In this document: piece by piece, positions 19,685-29,334 of the stretch
How the letters are laid out: each line of letters opens with the position of its first letter
Numbering within the stretch: position 1 is the stretch's first letter
DNA from: Carboxylicivirga sediminis
Lineage (GTDB): Bacteria > Bacteroidota > Bacteroidia > Bacteroidales > Marinilabiliaceae
Reading direction: 5' to 3'
DNA length: 64,000 bases
Assembly: GCF_018156225.1 (NCBI RefSeq)
Contig: NZ_JAGTAR010000025.1
Location: 34,316 to 98,315 of the forward strand
Program-made: the position numbers and the translations under genes
The notes under the pieces: model-generated
Told to the model about the DNA's origin: nothing
The model's input: only the letters and a program-made list of their open reading frames with translations
Database searches by the model: none

Positions 19685-19705
19685 TTCTTACTATTCTTAT
19701 AACTC

Positions 19706-19752
19706 AAAAGTGGAAAAATAGCTTCATTTATCACCAAAGAACATCCACTTTT
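19706..19752 (+). terminator. Possible terminator after PUL2 regulator
   Basis: AAAAGTGGA (19706-19714) pairs with TCCACTTTT (19744-19752), followed by TT. The loop is long (29 bases), so strength is doubtful, but it lies 22 bases after the regulator stop. Confidence 0.45.
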
Positions 19753-19873
19753 TTAAGGATGACGTAAATTATCATAGCACACATAATCAGGCTATTGATA
19801 TTTTAATACATCTACTTTTTTACTACCCACTTTCGTTATTCATTTCTCAAACTTGTCTTTTTACTCTCAGTTA

Positions 19874-19908
19874 AAATCCGGCGTTTGAATATCAAATAAA
19901 TCGGATTT
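19874..19908. promoter_or_regulatory. Inverted repeat upstream of PUL2 SusC
   Basis: AAATCCG (19874-19880) and CGGATTT (19902-19908) form a perfect 7-base inverted repeat with centres 28 bases apart, 32 bases before the SusC ATG. The spacing places both arms on one helix face roughly (about 2.7 turns), as for a dimeric operator. No clean TAnnTTTG box was found here. Regulatory role is inferred. Confidence 0.35.
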
Positions 19909-19940
19909 GTAAATCGAGTAATAACACAAATTCAAGTTTA

Positions 19941-22907
19941 ATGAAGAAACATCTTTACAAATCTATCCAAAGAGCTTTGTATAGAATACCGATGCTTATA
20001 CTGTTATGCATATTTTCTATACTAACAATTCATGCTCAAAACCTCACCATTACCGGGAAGGTAACAGATTCATCAGGCCAACCAATTCCGGGTGCATCCA
20101 TTGTGATTAAAACAACCACTATTGGGACAATCAGTGACATAGATGGAAACTATAGTTTAACCGGAGAGCTTTCTCCTGAAAGTATCTTAGTCTATAGTTT
20201 TGTTGGAATGAAGACACAAGAGGTTTTAGTTGGTAATCAAGCAACTATTGATGTAACCATGCAAGATGATGTGCATGGTCTGACAGAAGTAGTCGTTGTA
20301 GGGTATGGTACACAGGAGAAGAAGGATATTACTGGTTCTGTTGCTTTGGTCGGAGCGGATGAACTGGAGTCTCGACCTAATACTCAGTTGGGGTCATTAA
20401 TCCAGGGACGTGCTGCGGGTGTGCGGGTAGCATCCAGTTCTGGTAAGCCTTCGCAAGGTTTAAGTATACGTGTGCGTGGCACCAATTCAATTACTGCAGG
20501 CAGCGAACCTCTATATGTGGTTGATGGCATACCTACAAGTGACACCCGTTCAATCAATCCTGCAGATGTTGAAACAATGACTGTATTGAAGGATGCTTCA
20601 TCCGCTGCTATTTATGGGGCGCAAGGAGCAAATGGGGTAGTGCTTATCACCACTAAACAGGGAACGTCGGGTAAGCCTAAAGTAACCCTGGATGCTTATA
20701 CAGGTTTTTCTGAAGTTTGGAATACCCTGAGTGTACTGAATGGCGAACAATACAGAGACTTGATGACAGAGATGGGGCAATCAACTGATTGGAACCGCTA
20801 CAACAAAAATACTGACTGGCAAAAAGAGATCTTTCAGAGGGGCATCTCTCAAAACTACCAGTTGTCATTATCAGGTAAGAGCGAGCAAACTACCTACTAT
20901 GTTTCTGGCGGTTGGGTGCAACAGGTAGGTGCAGTGCGCAGTTCAGAAATGGATCGTGCCAACTTTAAAATTAATCTGGATCAGGAAGTTAATGACTGGT
21001 TAAGCATTGGTACACGCATTGCCTATACCAGGTACCGCGATGTTGATGTCAATGACAATAATGCGATTAACCAAGGCGGTGTTATCACAGGTGTTATCAA
21101 CACACCATCGGTCATAGGGATTTACAATGAAGATGGAACCTTCACTAGCAATCCATTTCAAAACTGGGAAAACCCGGTTGCTAGCACCGATGGTTCCGAT
21201 CGCGAATATCGCCAGGAGCGTTTCCTTGGCAATTTGTATCTGAAAATCAAATTTCTGAAGGATTTTAGCATTAAATCAAATTTTGGTGTTGATTACAGCA
21301 ATGGTATCTATGATTACTTTCTCGATCCTTACAGAACCAGTTATGGTCAGGCAAAAAAAGGCATTGGTACAAATAACACTGATCGCTCAAGCTACTGGAT
21401 GGCAGAAAATATCCTTTCATACAATAAAAAAACAGGCAAGCATTCCATTGAAGCTCTGGCAGGTAACGTGGTACAAAAGTATTTGTGGGAGAATGCTTAT
21501 ATAACTACAGAGAATTTTGCCAGTGATGGAGTAAAAACAACTAATGGAGGCTCTATCATTGCATCGGCTGGTAATACAAAGGCCGAGAAATCGAATGTCT
21601 CATACATTAGTCGTTTAAACTATGTATTTGATGATAAGTACTTATTAACCGCCAACTTCCGGGCCGATGCATCAAGTGTCTTTGGAGCCGATAATCGTTG
21701 GGGATATTTCCCATCATTTTCTGCCGGCTGGCGTATCTCGCACGAAGGTTTTATGAACGATTTTGACTTCCTTAATGATTTGAAAGTACGCGCTGGATGG
21801 GGTATTGTAGGTAATGATCAGATTCGAAACTATGCCTATTATGGAACCGTTGGTTCAAATAATTACCCAATTGGCGGCACTCTAATGCCTGGCACTTATC
21901 CCAATGCAATGGATAACAATAGTCTGAAATGGGAAGAATCAGAACAAACCAATATTGGATTAGATATTAGTGTATTAAATGGACGGATTCAGTTAACGGC
22001 AGATGCTTATCATCGCAAAACACGTGATTTGTTGCTGGATGCCCCACTTCCAATAAGTACAGGCTACCAGGCTGCGTTACAAAATATTGGTAATCTCGAA
22101 AATAAAGGTCTGGAATTTAGCCTTAATACAGTTAATATCGATAAAGAAGTGAAGTGGAGCAGTACTTTCAATATCTCATTTAACCAAAATGAAGTAACCA
22201 ACCTGGTTGTTGAAAGTTTGCCAATGGGTAATATTGCCGGACGTGGCGAAGCCATTCTTTTAGAGGAAGGCCAGTCGCTGGGGACTTTATATGGATATGT
22301 TTGGGGTGGTGTTGATCCGGCTACGGGTAATGCCTATTACATCGATGCCAACGGAGAAAGTACTTTTACCCCAACGGCTGATGACCGCCAAATTATTGGT
22401 AATGCTAGTCCTGATTTTTTCTATGGATTGAATAACACAGTTAGCTATAAAGGCATTGGCTTAACTGTATTTTTAGAAGGTGCTTATGGCAATGATATGC
22501 TGAATGCTACTCGCATTGACTCAGAAGGCATGACTGATCCAAAGAATCAGCTGTTAACCGTTAATAACCGTTGGAGGCAGCCTGGTGATGTAACGGATAC
22601 CCCAAGAGCAAGCTGGGCCAATACCGACAACTCGCTCATATCAACACGCTTTATCGAAGATGGTTCGTATCTGCGTCTTAAAACTGTTACCCTAAGTTAC
22701 GACATACCCCAAAGTATTTTGTCTAAAGTCAACTTGTCCAATGTACGTTTGTATGCAACCGGAGAAAACCTGCTAACTTTTACCGATTATTCGGGCTTTG
22801 ATCCGGAAGTCAATGCATTTGGCGGTTCCAACACCATGCAGGGCATTGATTATGGCACCTATCCGCAAACACGAAATATCATTTTCGGATTGAACGTTAC
22901 TTTTTAA
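19941..22907 (+). CDS. SusC/RagA-family TonB-dependent transporter (PUL2)
   Basis: 988 residues. Signal region (MKKHLYKSIQRALYRIPMLI..., cleavage after IHAQ), carboxypeptidase-D-regulatory-like domain about 34-110, TonB-box-like LTEVVVVGYGTQEKKD, plug (KDASSAAIYGAQGANGVVLI) and a beta-barrel ending RNIIFGLNVTF. It would import oligosaccharides with the SusD encoded 19 bases downstream. The downstream GH30 enzymes suggest beta-1,6-linked glucan fragments as cargo. It is clearly not a recent duplicate of the PUL1 SusC, since barrel sequence and loops differ widely. Confidence 0.97.
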   Translation: MKKHLYKSIQRALYRIPMLILLCIFSILTIHAQNLTITGKVTDSSGQPIPGASIVIKTTTIGTISDIDGNYSLTGELSPESILVYSFVGMKTQEVLVGNQATIDVTMQDDVHGLTEVVVVGYGTQEKKDITGSVALVGADELESRPNTQLGSLIQGRAAGVRVASSSGKPSQGLSIRVRGTNSITAGSEPLYVVDGIPTSDTRSINPADVETMTVLKDASSAAIYGAQGANGVVLITTKQGTSGKPKVTLDAYTGFSEVWNTLSVLNGEQYRDLMTEMGQSTDWNRYNKNTDWQKEIFQRGISQNYQLSLSGKSEQTTYYVSGGWVQQVGAVRSSEMDRANFKINLDQEVNDWLSIGTRIAYTRYRDVDVNDNNAINQGGVITGVINTPSVIGIYNEDGTFTSNPFQNWENPVASTDGSDREYRQERFLGNLYLKIKFLKDFSIKSNFGVDYSNGIYDYFLDPYRTSYGQAKKGIGTNNTDRSSYWMAENILSYNKKTGKHSIEALAGNVVQKYLWENAYITTENFASDGVKTTNGGSIIASAGNTKAEKSNVSYISRLNYVFDDKYLLTANFRADASSVFGADNRWGYFPSFSAGWRISHEGFMNDFDFLNDLKVRAGWGIVGNDQIRNYAYYGTVGSNNYPIGGTLMPGTYPNAMDNNSLKWEESEQTNIGLDISVLNGRIQLTADAYHRKTRDLLLDAPLPISTGYQAALQNIGNLENKGLEFSLNTVNIDKEVKWSSTFNISFNQNEVTNLVVESLPMGNIAGRGEAILLEEGQSLGTLYGYVWGGVDPATGNAYYIDANGESTFTPTADDRQIIGNASPDFFYGLNNTVSYKGIGLTVFLEGAYGNDMLNATRIDSEGMTDPKNQLLTVNNRWRQPGDVTDTPRASWANTDNSLISTRFIEDGSYLRLKTVTLSYDIPQSILSKVNLSNVRLYATGENLLTFTDYSGFDPEVNAFGGSNTMQGIDYGTYPQTRNIIFGLNVTF

Positions 22908-22925
22908 TTCTTAAACCGAAACATC

Positions 22926-24422
22926 ATGAATTTTAAAACATATATAATAGGGGGCCTAATCGTATTATCTGCCTGGTCGTGCGATGATTTCCTGGAACTT
23001 AAGCCCTTGTCAGAAGAGACCACAGCGACTGCATATACAAAACTGAGCCAAATTGAAGCCGCCTTAACAGGTGCCTATGAATCTTTCCAGTCAGATGCCT
23101 ATGTATGGAACAATGTACAATTTCAGGATGTACGCTCTGATAACCATTATGCAGGTGGAGATAATCCATCCTTTTACGAAATAGATTATCTGGATATTTC
23201 TGCTACCAATGACAAAGTCAATCAAAGCTGGGGCAATATCTATAATGCCATATTAAAAGCGAATATTGTTCTGGAACGAGTTGATGATGTTACGGATCCA
23301 TTATTAACGGAGAAGCGCAAAAAGGAAATCATTGGCGAAGCCTTGTTCTTAAGAGCTTATCACTACTACAACCTGGTTAATTTATATGGAGGAGTGCCAC
23401 TTATTTTGGAAGCAACAAAATCAACCGATGCGGGTAGCGTTAACATTCCTCGCTCAAGCGCTGAGGAGGTATTTGCGCAAATCATTTTGGATTTAGATGA
23501 AGCCAGCAAGATTTTACCAGATAACTATGGTAATAATGCTGCTGTGAACAAAGCGCGCGCTACTGCCGGTGCTGCCTGGGCATTAATGGCTAAAGCCTAT
23601 GCTCAAAAACCATCACCTGAATATAATAAAGTACTGGAGTGTATTGATGAAGTTGAGAAGAGTGCTGCTAATTATAAACTGATTGATTACACCCATCTGT
23701 TTGACGGGGCACATTATAACAATGATGAATCAATTTTAGAAGTGCAATGGATAGCTGGTTCTGATGGCAATTGGGGGCCACAGCTATTGTTGCCACCTTC
23801 AATAAGTGGTGATTCGTGGCGCAAGTTTGTAACTCCTTCAAAAGACCTGGTAGAGGCTTTTGACGCTGAAGGTGATGAGATACGTAAAAATGCAACCATC
23901 CTCTTTGAAAATGTTGCCTGGATTGATGAATACTATGGTATTGATGAACCAAGTGATGGTAATGCTATGCCAAACAGTGTGGCATTTGGTTACAAATGGA
24001 AACATGCCGATGGATGGTCAAGTGGCAATCGACAATACCTGTTGCGCTATGGCGACATCGTATTACTAAAAGCTGAAGCTTTAAATGAAACGAATGAATT
24101 AGCATTAGCTGTTGCAGAGGTAAATCGCATCCGCAATCGTGTTTCATTGGATGATTTGACTGACGAGCAAAAGAGCTCCAAAGAGGTAATGCGACAAACC
24201 ATTCTCAATGAACGTCGACTGGAGCTGGCACAGGAAGCGCAGCGCTGGGACGATTTGGTACGCTATGGCGTAGTGGTAGAAACCATGAACAATCTGGTTG
24301 AAATTGACTTACGCAATGCTCAGGCTATTGATTACAATATGACAAGCGATAAAACTCTTTTGCCTATCCCGCAGCAGGAACTGGATCGAAACCCAAATCT
24401 AACGCCTAATCCATCAAACTAA
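22926..24422 (+). CDS. SusD/RagB-family nutrient-binding lipoprotein (PUL2)
   Basis: 498 residues; signal ends LIVLSAWSC (Cys19). Standard SusD blocks are present: LSQIEAALTGAYESFQ, EALFLRAYHYYNLVNLYGGV, and near the C-terminus ILNERRLELAQEAQRWDDLV with LLPIPQQELDRNP. It pairs with the SusC gene 18 bases upstream and is followed after 5 bases by the SusE-like gene, so the three are one operon. Function is capture of oligosaccharide at the cell surface. Confidence 0.96.
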   Translation: MNFKTYIIGGLIVLSAWSCDDFLELKPLSEETTATAYTKLSQIEAALTGAYESFQSDAYVWNNVQFQDVRSDNHYAGGDNPSFYEIDYLDISATNDKVNQSWGNIYNAILKANIVLERVDDVTDPLLTEKRKKEIIGEALFLRAYHYYNLVNLYGGVPLILEATKSTDAGSVNIPRSSAEEVFAQIILDLDEASKILPDNYGNNAAVNKARATAGAAWALMAKAYAQKPSPEYNKVLECIDEVEKSAANYKLIDYTHLFDGAHYNNDESILEVQWIAGSDGNWGPQLLLPPSISGDSWRKFVTPSKDLVEAFDAEGDEIRKNATILFENVAWIDEYYGIDEPSDGNAMPNSVAFGYKWKHADGWSSGNRQYLLRYGDIVLLKAEALNETNELALAVAEVNRIRNRVSLDDLTDEQKSSKEVMRQTILNERRLELAQEAQRWDDLVRYGVVVETMNNLVEIDLRNAQAIDYNMTSDKTLLPIPQQELDRNPNLTPNPSN

Positions 24423-24427
24423 ATACG

Positions 24428-26143
24428 ATGACAATGAAAACATTTAAGAAACATATATTGTGGGCAGCTTTGCTAATGCTCACGCTGTGGAGCTGCGAGG
24501 AGAAAAGCAATCTGCAGCCAGAAGGCAACTGGGATTTGAGTGCTCCAGCGTTAATGCCTTTAAATGGTGATAATAAATTAGTGCTTGATGAAGCGAATCC
24601 ACATGGTAAAATTACTTTTAATTGGGAAGCAGCGGTTTCATCAGCTAAATATGGGGTGTATTATACTGTTGTAATCGATTCGTTGAATGCAAGCGATGTG
24701 AATCAACCAATCATTCAATTCAAGTCACTGGAAGGCGGTAAGAGCAACAGCGCTTCAATTACCAATCTGGAGCTGAACGATGCTTTATACATGGCAGGCT
24801 TCCTCCCCGGGCAGGAGCTGGAATTACAATGGGCTGTTCAAGCCGTGTGCTTATCAAAGATGACAAGTGATGAAGCCGATGTTACTGTTACCCGTTACGA
24901 TGATGATAAACTATTTTTATCAGGTAGCGCAACCGAAGTGGGTGATAATGTAACTAATGCTATCAAGATGATGCGACTAAGCAATGGTGCAGGTGAAAAG
25001 CTGAAGTTATACGAGTCATACACTGAGCTTAAAGCCAATGAAGGCTTTATGGTTTTTAATGGTCGTAGTGAAAATGCCATTGCCTATGGCGTGGACAACG
25101 AAGGCAAATTAGTTCGTGATGGTCAACCTATCACCGTTGATGCAGATGGTGTGTATCGCATCAATATTGATTTCGAGACCATGAGTATCTCATTCCATAA
25201 AGTCGATCGCCTGGGACTGATTGGTTCGCCACTTGCCGGAGGTTGGGGAGCCGATGAGGCTCTGGAATATATAGGTATGGGTGTTTGGCAAAGCGATATA
25301 AGTTTCCCGGGAACAGGTGGCTACATCATACGTGCCAATAACAACTGGGAAGGCATTATCAAACACAAAAGCGGTAGCGTGAACGATGTTGTCCGCGAAG
25401 ATTTTGGTAACGAACAGGGTATTGCTTTTGAAGATTTTCAGCAAAATGAAGCTGGTTTATATACTGTTACATTAACACTTGATGGCAATAATTACACAAT
25501 GAATCTGGAGAAAGCTCCTGAGCAACGTATGTATGTTATTGCCAACGGCACTGATGCTTATGAGCTAACCATGGTTGGCGATGGCATTTTTGCAACCACC
25601 AGCTACATTGCACTGCAAACAACAGACAATGTACTTGTTAACACCAAGGCAGATGGAAGCGGAATCAGCTACAGTATCAGCGATGCTATGGGACAAGGTG
25701 ATGATAACAAAGTGGAGGCGACCGCAAGCATGTCTGAAAGTACAACTCCTTTCTCCCCTGTTGTGGATCAGGCTTATGGTTTTGTGATAGATGTTAAAAC
25801 AGGCGAACTAAAGTGGCACTACTACAACCTGAAACTCTTCCACTGGGATGAAGTTGGTGGTGGTTGGGATACCCGAACAGAAACCTTATTAAGCTATTCG
25901 CATCCTTTCACATTTACAGCAACTGCTGACTTACAGGCCGGTTATCACTCGAAGGTATTCTCGCCATGGGAAATCTTGTTTGGAGCAGCAACAAGTGAAG
26001 ATGTAAATGCATTAAGTGGAAACATGCTCAATGATGGCGGTGCAGCCAATATAGATAACATATCTACCTCTGGCTCTTATGATTTTACACTAACCATTAC
26101 AGCTGATTATTCAACAGGAACCTTCGAATTTGTATCTAAATAA
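24428..26143 (+). CDS. SusE/SusF-like outer-membrane glycan-binding lipoprotein (PUL2)
   Basis: 571 residues; lipoprotein signal ending LMLTLWSC. A second in-frame ATG at 24434 is an equally possible start. Domain order: an N-terminal SusE-type Ig-like domain (about 30-160, FNWEAAVSSAKYGVYYTV), then repeated SusE/SusF beta-sandwich modules beginning LFLSGSATEVGD, LGLIGSPLAGGWGADEALEY and MYVIANGTDAYELTMVGDG. The last module contains WHYYNLKLFHWDEVGGGW, rich in aromatics. These proteins hold glycan at the surface without cleaving it. Position directly after SusD fits. Translation ends just before a strong hairpin that separates it from the first GH30 gene. Confidence 0.9.
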   Translation: MTMKTFKKHILWAALLMLTLWSCEEKSNLQPEGNWDLSAPALMPLNGDNKLVLDEANPHGKITFNWEAAVSSAKYGVYYTVVIDSLNASDVNQPIIQFKSLEGGKSNSASITNLELNDALYMAGFLPGQELELQWAVQAVCLSKMTSDEADVTVTRYDDDKLFLSGSATEVGDNVTNAIKMMRLSNGAGEKLKLYESYTELKANEGFMVFNGRSENAIAYGVDNEGKLVRDGQPITVDADGVYRINIDFETMSISFHKVDRLGLIGSPLAGGWGADEALEYIGMGVWQSDISFPGTGGYIIRANNNWEGIIKHKSGSVNDVVREDFGNEQGIAFEDFQQNEAGLYTVTLTLDGNNYTMNLEKAPEQRMYVIANGTDAYELTMVGDGIFATTSYIALQTTDNVLVNTKADGSGISYSISDAMGQGDDNKVEATASMSESTTPFSPVVDQAYGFVIDVKTGELKWHYYNLKLFHWDEVGGGWDTRTETLLSYSHPFTFTATADLQAGYHSKVFSPWEILFGAATSEDVNALSGNMLNDGGAANIDNISTSGSYDFTLTITADYSTGTFEFVSK

Positions 26144-26147
26144 ATAA

Positions 26148-26186
26148 GAGAGTGGAGTCCAATTAATGTTATTGGACTCCACTCTT
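26148..26186 (+). terminator. Strong intra-operon hairpin after SusE-like gene
   Basis: A 15-base perfect stem plus one G-U pair: the arm at 26148-26163 (core GTGGAGTCCAAT) pairs with 26171-26186 (core ATTGGACTCCAC), loop TAATGTT. It begins 5 bases after the SusE-like stop and ends 20 bases before the GH30 ATG. It has only a weak T tract, so it may act as an attenuator or as a 3'-end stabiliser rather than a full terminator. Confidence 0.7.
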
Positions 26187-26205
26187 ACTAATAATAAGCA
26201 GGAAG

Positions 26206-27657
26206 ATGAACCAAAGAATTATTCGACTAATCACTCCTATTCTACTAATCATTATACTGGGCCTAATGGGTGCCCGATGTCAAAAGGAAGAGCGTATTAC
26301 ACCTCCTCCTCCGGTTATGCCCGATGCATTAGATATATCCATGCGCTTATCAACCTACGATGGCGTAAGTAAGTTTAGTCAGCAGGATATCAAGTTTTAT
26401 GCTATTGAACCCAATAATAATCCAACCATAAGCATTACAGCTGAATCAAAATACCAGGTGATGGATGGTTTCGGATACACTTTAACAGGCGGCAGTGCCA
26501 TGCATTTGAAAAAAATGAGCGACAGTAAGCGCAGTCAGCTGCTGTATGAATTATTTAATAATGAAGATGATAATATAGGTGTGAGCTATTTGCGCATCAG
26601 CATTGGTGCTTCTGATTTAGATGCTGCTCCATTTTCATATAACGACTTGCCCGCAGGTCAAACTGATGAGGAGATGACGCAATTTTCACTAGTTCCGGAT
26701 AAGCAATACCTGATTCCTGTTCTGAAAGAAATTTTAGCGATTAATCCTGACATCAAAATTTTAGGCTCTCCATGGTCTCCTCCCACCTGGATGAAAGACA
26801 ACGGTGCTACCAAAGGCGGTGAGCTACTAAAAGAGTATTACCAGGCTTATGCAAAGTACTTTGTTAAGTATGTTCAGGAAATGCAAAAAGAAGGTATTAT
26901 CATTGATGCCATTACAGTTCAAAACGAACCATTGCACCCCGGTAATAACCCAAGCTTGTATATGTCGGCAACAGCTCAGGCTGAGTTTATCAAAACGGCT
27001 TTAGGGCCTAATTTTGAAGCTGCTAATATCAGTACTAAAATAATTATATACGACCATAATGCTGATAAACCTGAATATCCGATTTCCATCTTGAACGATG
27101 TCGAAGCTAAGCAATTCATCGATGGTTCTGCCTTCCATTTATACGGTGGCGACATTGATAACCTGAGCCAGGTACACAATGCGCACCCGGATAAGAATCT
27201 ATATTTCACAGAACAGTGGATTGGCGCACCGGGTAGCTTTGGTGATGATATGGTTTGGCATACGCGTAACCTAATAATCGGAGCACCTCGCAATTGGTGC
27301 CGCAATGTATTGGAGTGGAACCTGGCAGCCAACTCCGCTTTGGAGCCTCATACTGATGGCGGCTGCACCAAGTGTCTTGGAGCCTTGACCATCGATGGAG
27401 ATAAGGTGGTGCGCAATCCGGCTTATTATATTATTGCTCATGCCTCAAAATACGTAAGTCCTGGTTCGGTCCGTATTGAAAGTAATATTCCAAACAACTT
27501 ACCCAATGTGGCCTTCCTGACACCCGACAATAAGATTGTTGTTATTGTATTGAACGAAAGTGATAGCGAACAGCAATTTAACATTGAGCTGGGTGAACAA
27601 CTCACCAGTACAAAGCTGGCTGCTAAAGCTGTGGCTACTTACGTTTGGAAACAGTAA
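26206..27657 (+). CDS. GH30 endo-beta-1,6-glucanase-like lipoprotein (first copy)
   Basis: 483 residues; lipoprotein signal ending LIIILGLMGARC. AGGAAG directly before the ATG acts as ribosome-binding site. GH30 landmarks: YQVMDGFGYTLTGGSAMHLK near the N-terminus, LGSPWSPPTWMKDNG, acid/base NEP in ITVQNEPLHPG (about E241) and nucleophile in NLYFTEQW (about E336). The small beta-domain typical of GH30 is formed by both termini. In gut Bacteroides, GH30 members beside SusCD cleave beta-1,6-glucan (pustulan); the same is inferred here, although glucosylceramidase-like exo activity is an alternative. Followed 115 bases later by a second GH30. Confidence 0.9.
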   Translation: MNQRIIRLITPILLIIILGLMGARCQKEERITPPPPVMPDALDISMRLSTYDGVSKFSQQDIKFYAIEPNNNPTISITAESKYQVMDGFGYTLTGGSAMHLKKMSDSKRSQLLYELFNNEDDNIGVSYLRISIGASDLDAAPFSYNDLPAGQTDEEMTQFSLVPDKQYLIPVLKEILAINPDIKILGSPWSPPTWMKDNGATKGGELLKEYYQAYAKYFVKYVQEMQKEGIIIDAITVQNEPLHPGNNPSLYMSATAQAEFIKTALGPNFEAANISTKIIIYDHNADKPEYPISILNDVEAKQFIDGSAFHLYGGDIDNLSQVHNAHPDKNLYFTEQWIGAPGSFGDDMVWHTRNLIIGAPRNWCRNVLEWNLAANSALEPHTDGGCTKCLGALTIDGDKVVRNPAYYIIAHASKYVSPGSVRIESNIPNNLPNVAFLTPDNKIVVIVLNESDSEQQFNIELGEQLTSTKLAAKAVATYVWKQ

Positions 27658-27772
27658 CAAAAACTCATTTTAACCACACCAAACCTCATTTTTACCTCAT
27701 CATACATAACAAACCGTGACTTGATTAGCCTGTAAAAGCTAAGTTTATAACAATTACTAAAAAACAACCATT

Positions 27773-29239
27773 ATGAAGTTATACATACCAGTATTAATGG
27801 CTGCTTTGGCAATAGCTTGCTCACCCAAGCAGTCAACTGACATGGAAGTGGTAAATAACAATTTGCCTTACAGTCTCGAAAATAAGACAGTTCGAGTATT
27901 CGAGACATCAAAAACCGGTGGAGAACGAATGGCTGCCAAAGGAATTAATGAGTTTGGTGAAGCCAATCAACCTTTAGAATCAGAGGTAGCTGTTTTTGTT
28001 AATCCCAACAAACAGTTCCAAACCTTTATTGGTATCGGCGGAGCCATCACCGATGCCTCGGCCGAGGTCTTCCATAAGCTGTCTGCCGCCAATCAAAAGA
28101 AACTGGTGGATGCCTACTATGGCCCTGGCGGTAATGACTATACGCTGCTGCGCACCACTATTCATAGCTGTGATTTTTCCAGCGAAAGCTACACCTATAT
28201 TGAAGAAGGTGACAAAGAACTGAAGACTTTCTCCATTGAACGTGATAAAAAGGAACGCATTCCAATGATAAAGCGTGCCATGGCACAAGCCTCAGAGCCA
28301 TTGCTATTTTATGTCAGCCCCTGGAGCCCACCTGCCTTTATGAAAGGTCGCGAGCACATGCTACAAGGTGGTAAACTATTACCTGAGTTCTACCAGTCAT
28401 GGGCCAGCTACTATGCCAGGTTTATCAAAGCTTATGAAGCCGAAGGTATGCCGGTTTGGGGCTTAACCATTCAAAATGAGCCGATGGCGGTGCAAACATG
28501 GGAATCATGTGTCTACACAGCTGAAGAAGAAAGGGACTTCCTGAAAAACTACCTTGGTCCTACTTTGGAGAAAGAAGGTTTAGCAGATAAAAACATTGTG
28601 GTATGGGATCATAACCGTGACTTGATTTCGCACCGTGCCAACACCATTTTTGGTGATCCTGATGCGGCTAAATATGCCTGGGGAATTGGTTTTCACTGGT
28701 ATGAGCGCTGGGCTGGCGGCGAATCTATGTGGCGTAACCTAAGTAATGTAAAAGAGTCATACCCGAATAAACAGTTACTGTTTACGGAAGGGTGCATTGA
28801 GGCATTTGATGAAACACAATACCAACGCTGGTCCAATGCAGAACGATATGGTAAATCAATGATCAACGATTTTAACTGCGGAACAGCCGGATGGACCGAC
28901 TGGAATATCCTTCTGGATCACACAGGTGGACCAAACCACGTTGGCAACTTTTGCTTTGCACCAATACACGCCGATACGCGAACAGATGAATTGATTTTTA
29001 CGCCATCGTACTATTACATTGGTCATTTCTCGAAGTTTATACGCCCCGGAGCAAAGCGTGTGAGCACGACAACTAGTCGCAGCCACATTAACAGCACCTC
29101 ATTCATCAATACTGACGGTACAATGGTTACTGTAGTGATGAATGATACGGAAAAAGCCATCATCTATAAGTTGATTGTTGACCAACATGAAACAGTAATG
29201 GAGATACCTGCTCACGGTATTCAAACATTAGTCTACTAA
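27773..29239 (+). CDS. GH30 beta-1,6-glucanase/glucosidase-like lipoprotein (second copy)
   Basis: 488 residues; lipoprotein signal ending ALAIAC (Cys16). GH30 landmarks: FQTFIGIGGAITDASAEVFH, YVSPWSPPAFMKGREHMLQG, acid/base in LTIQNEPMAVQTWESC (about E236), nucleophile in LLFTEGCIEAF (about E338). The AITDASAE and VSPWSPPAFMK segments are closer to GH30 subfamily 1/3 enzymes than to the preceding gene, so the two are not tandem duplicates. It probably divides labour with the first (endo versus exo). Last gene of PUL2; a perfect bidirectional terminator follows. Confidence 0.9.
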   Translation: MKLYIPVLMAALAIACSPKQSTDMEVVNNNLPYSLENKTVRVFETSKTGGERMAAKGINEFGEANQPLESEVAVFVNPNKQFQTFIGIGGAITDASAEVFHKLSAANQKKLVDAYYGPGGNDYTLLRTTIHSCDFSSESYTYIEEGDKELKTFSIERDKKERIPMIKRAMAQASEPLLFYVSPWSPPAFMKGREHMLQGGKLLPEFYQSWASYYARFIKAYEAEGMPVWGLTIQNEPMAVQTWESCVYTAEEERDFLKNYLGPTLEKEGLADKNIVVWDHNRDLISHRANTIFGDPDAAKYAWGIGFHWYERWAGGESMWRNLSNVKESYPNKQLLFTEGCIEAFDETQYQRWSNAERYGKSMINDFNCGTAGWTDWNILLDHTGGPNHVGNFCFAPIHADTRTDELIFTPSYYYIGHFSKFIRPGAKRVSTTTSRSHINSTSFINTDGTMVTVVMNDTEKAIIYKLIVDQHETVMEIPAHGIQTLVY

Positions 29240-29270
29240 TACTAGGTTTTCATTAATATACACAAACACA

Positions 29271-29305
29271 AAAACGGGCGTTCATTTTACCAGAACGCCC
29301 GTTTT
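29271..29305. terminator. Bidirectional terminator between PUL2 and PUL3
   Basis: AAAACGGGCGTTC (29271-29283) and GAACGCCCGTTTT (29293-29305) form a perfect 13-base stem with a 9-base loop. A runs on one side and T runs on the other make it work in both directions, as expected between the convergent GH30 genes. Confidence 0.92.
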
Positions 29306-29334
29306 ATTATTTGTAATAATGCTACTAAAAAACC

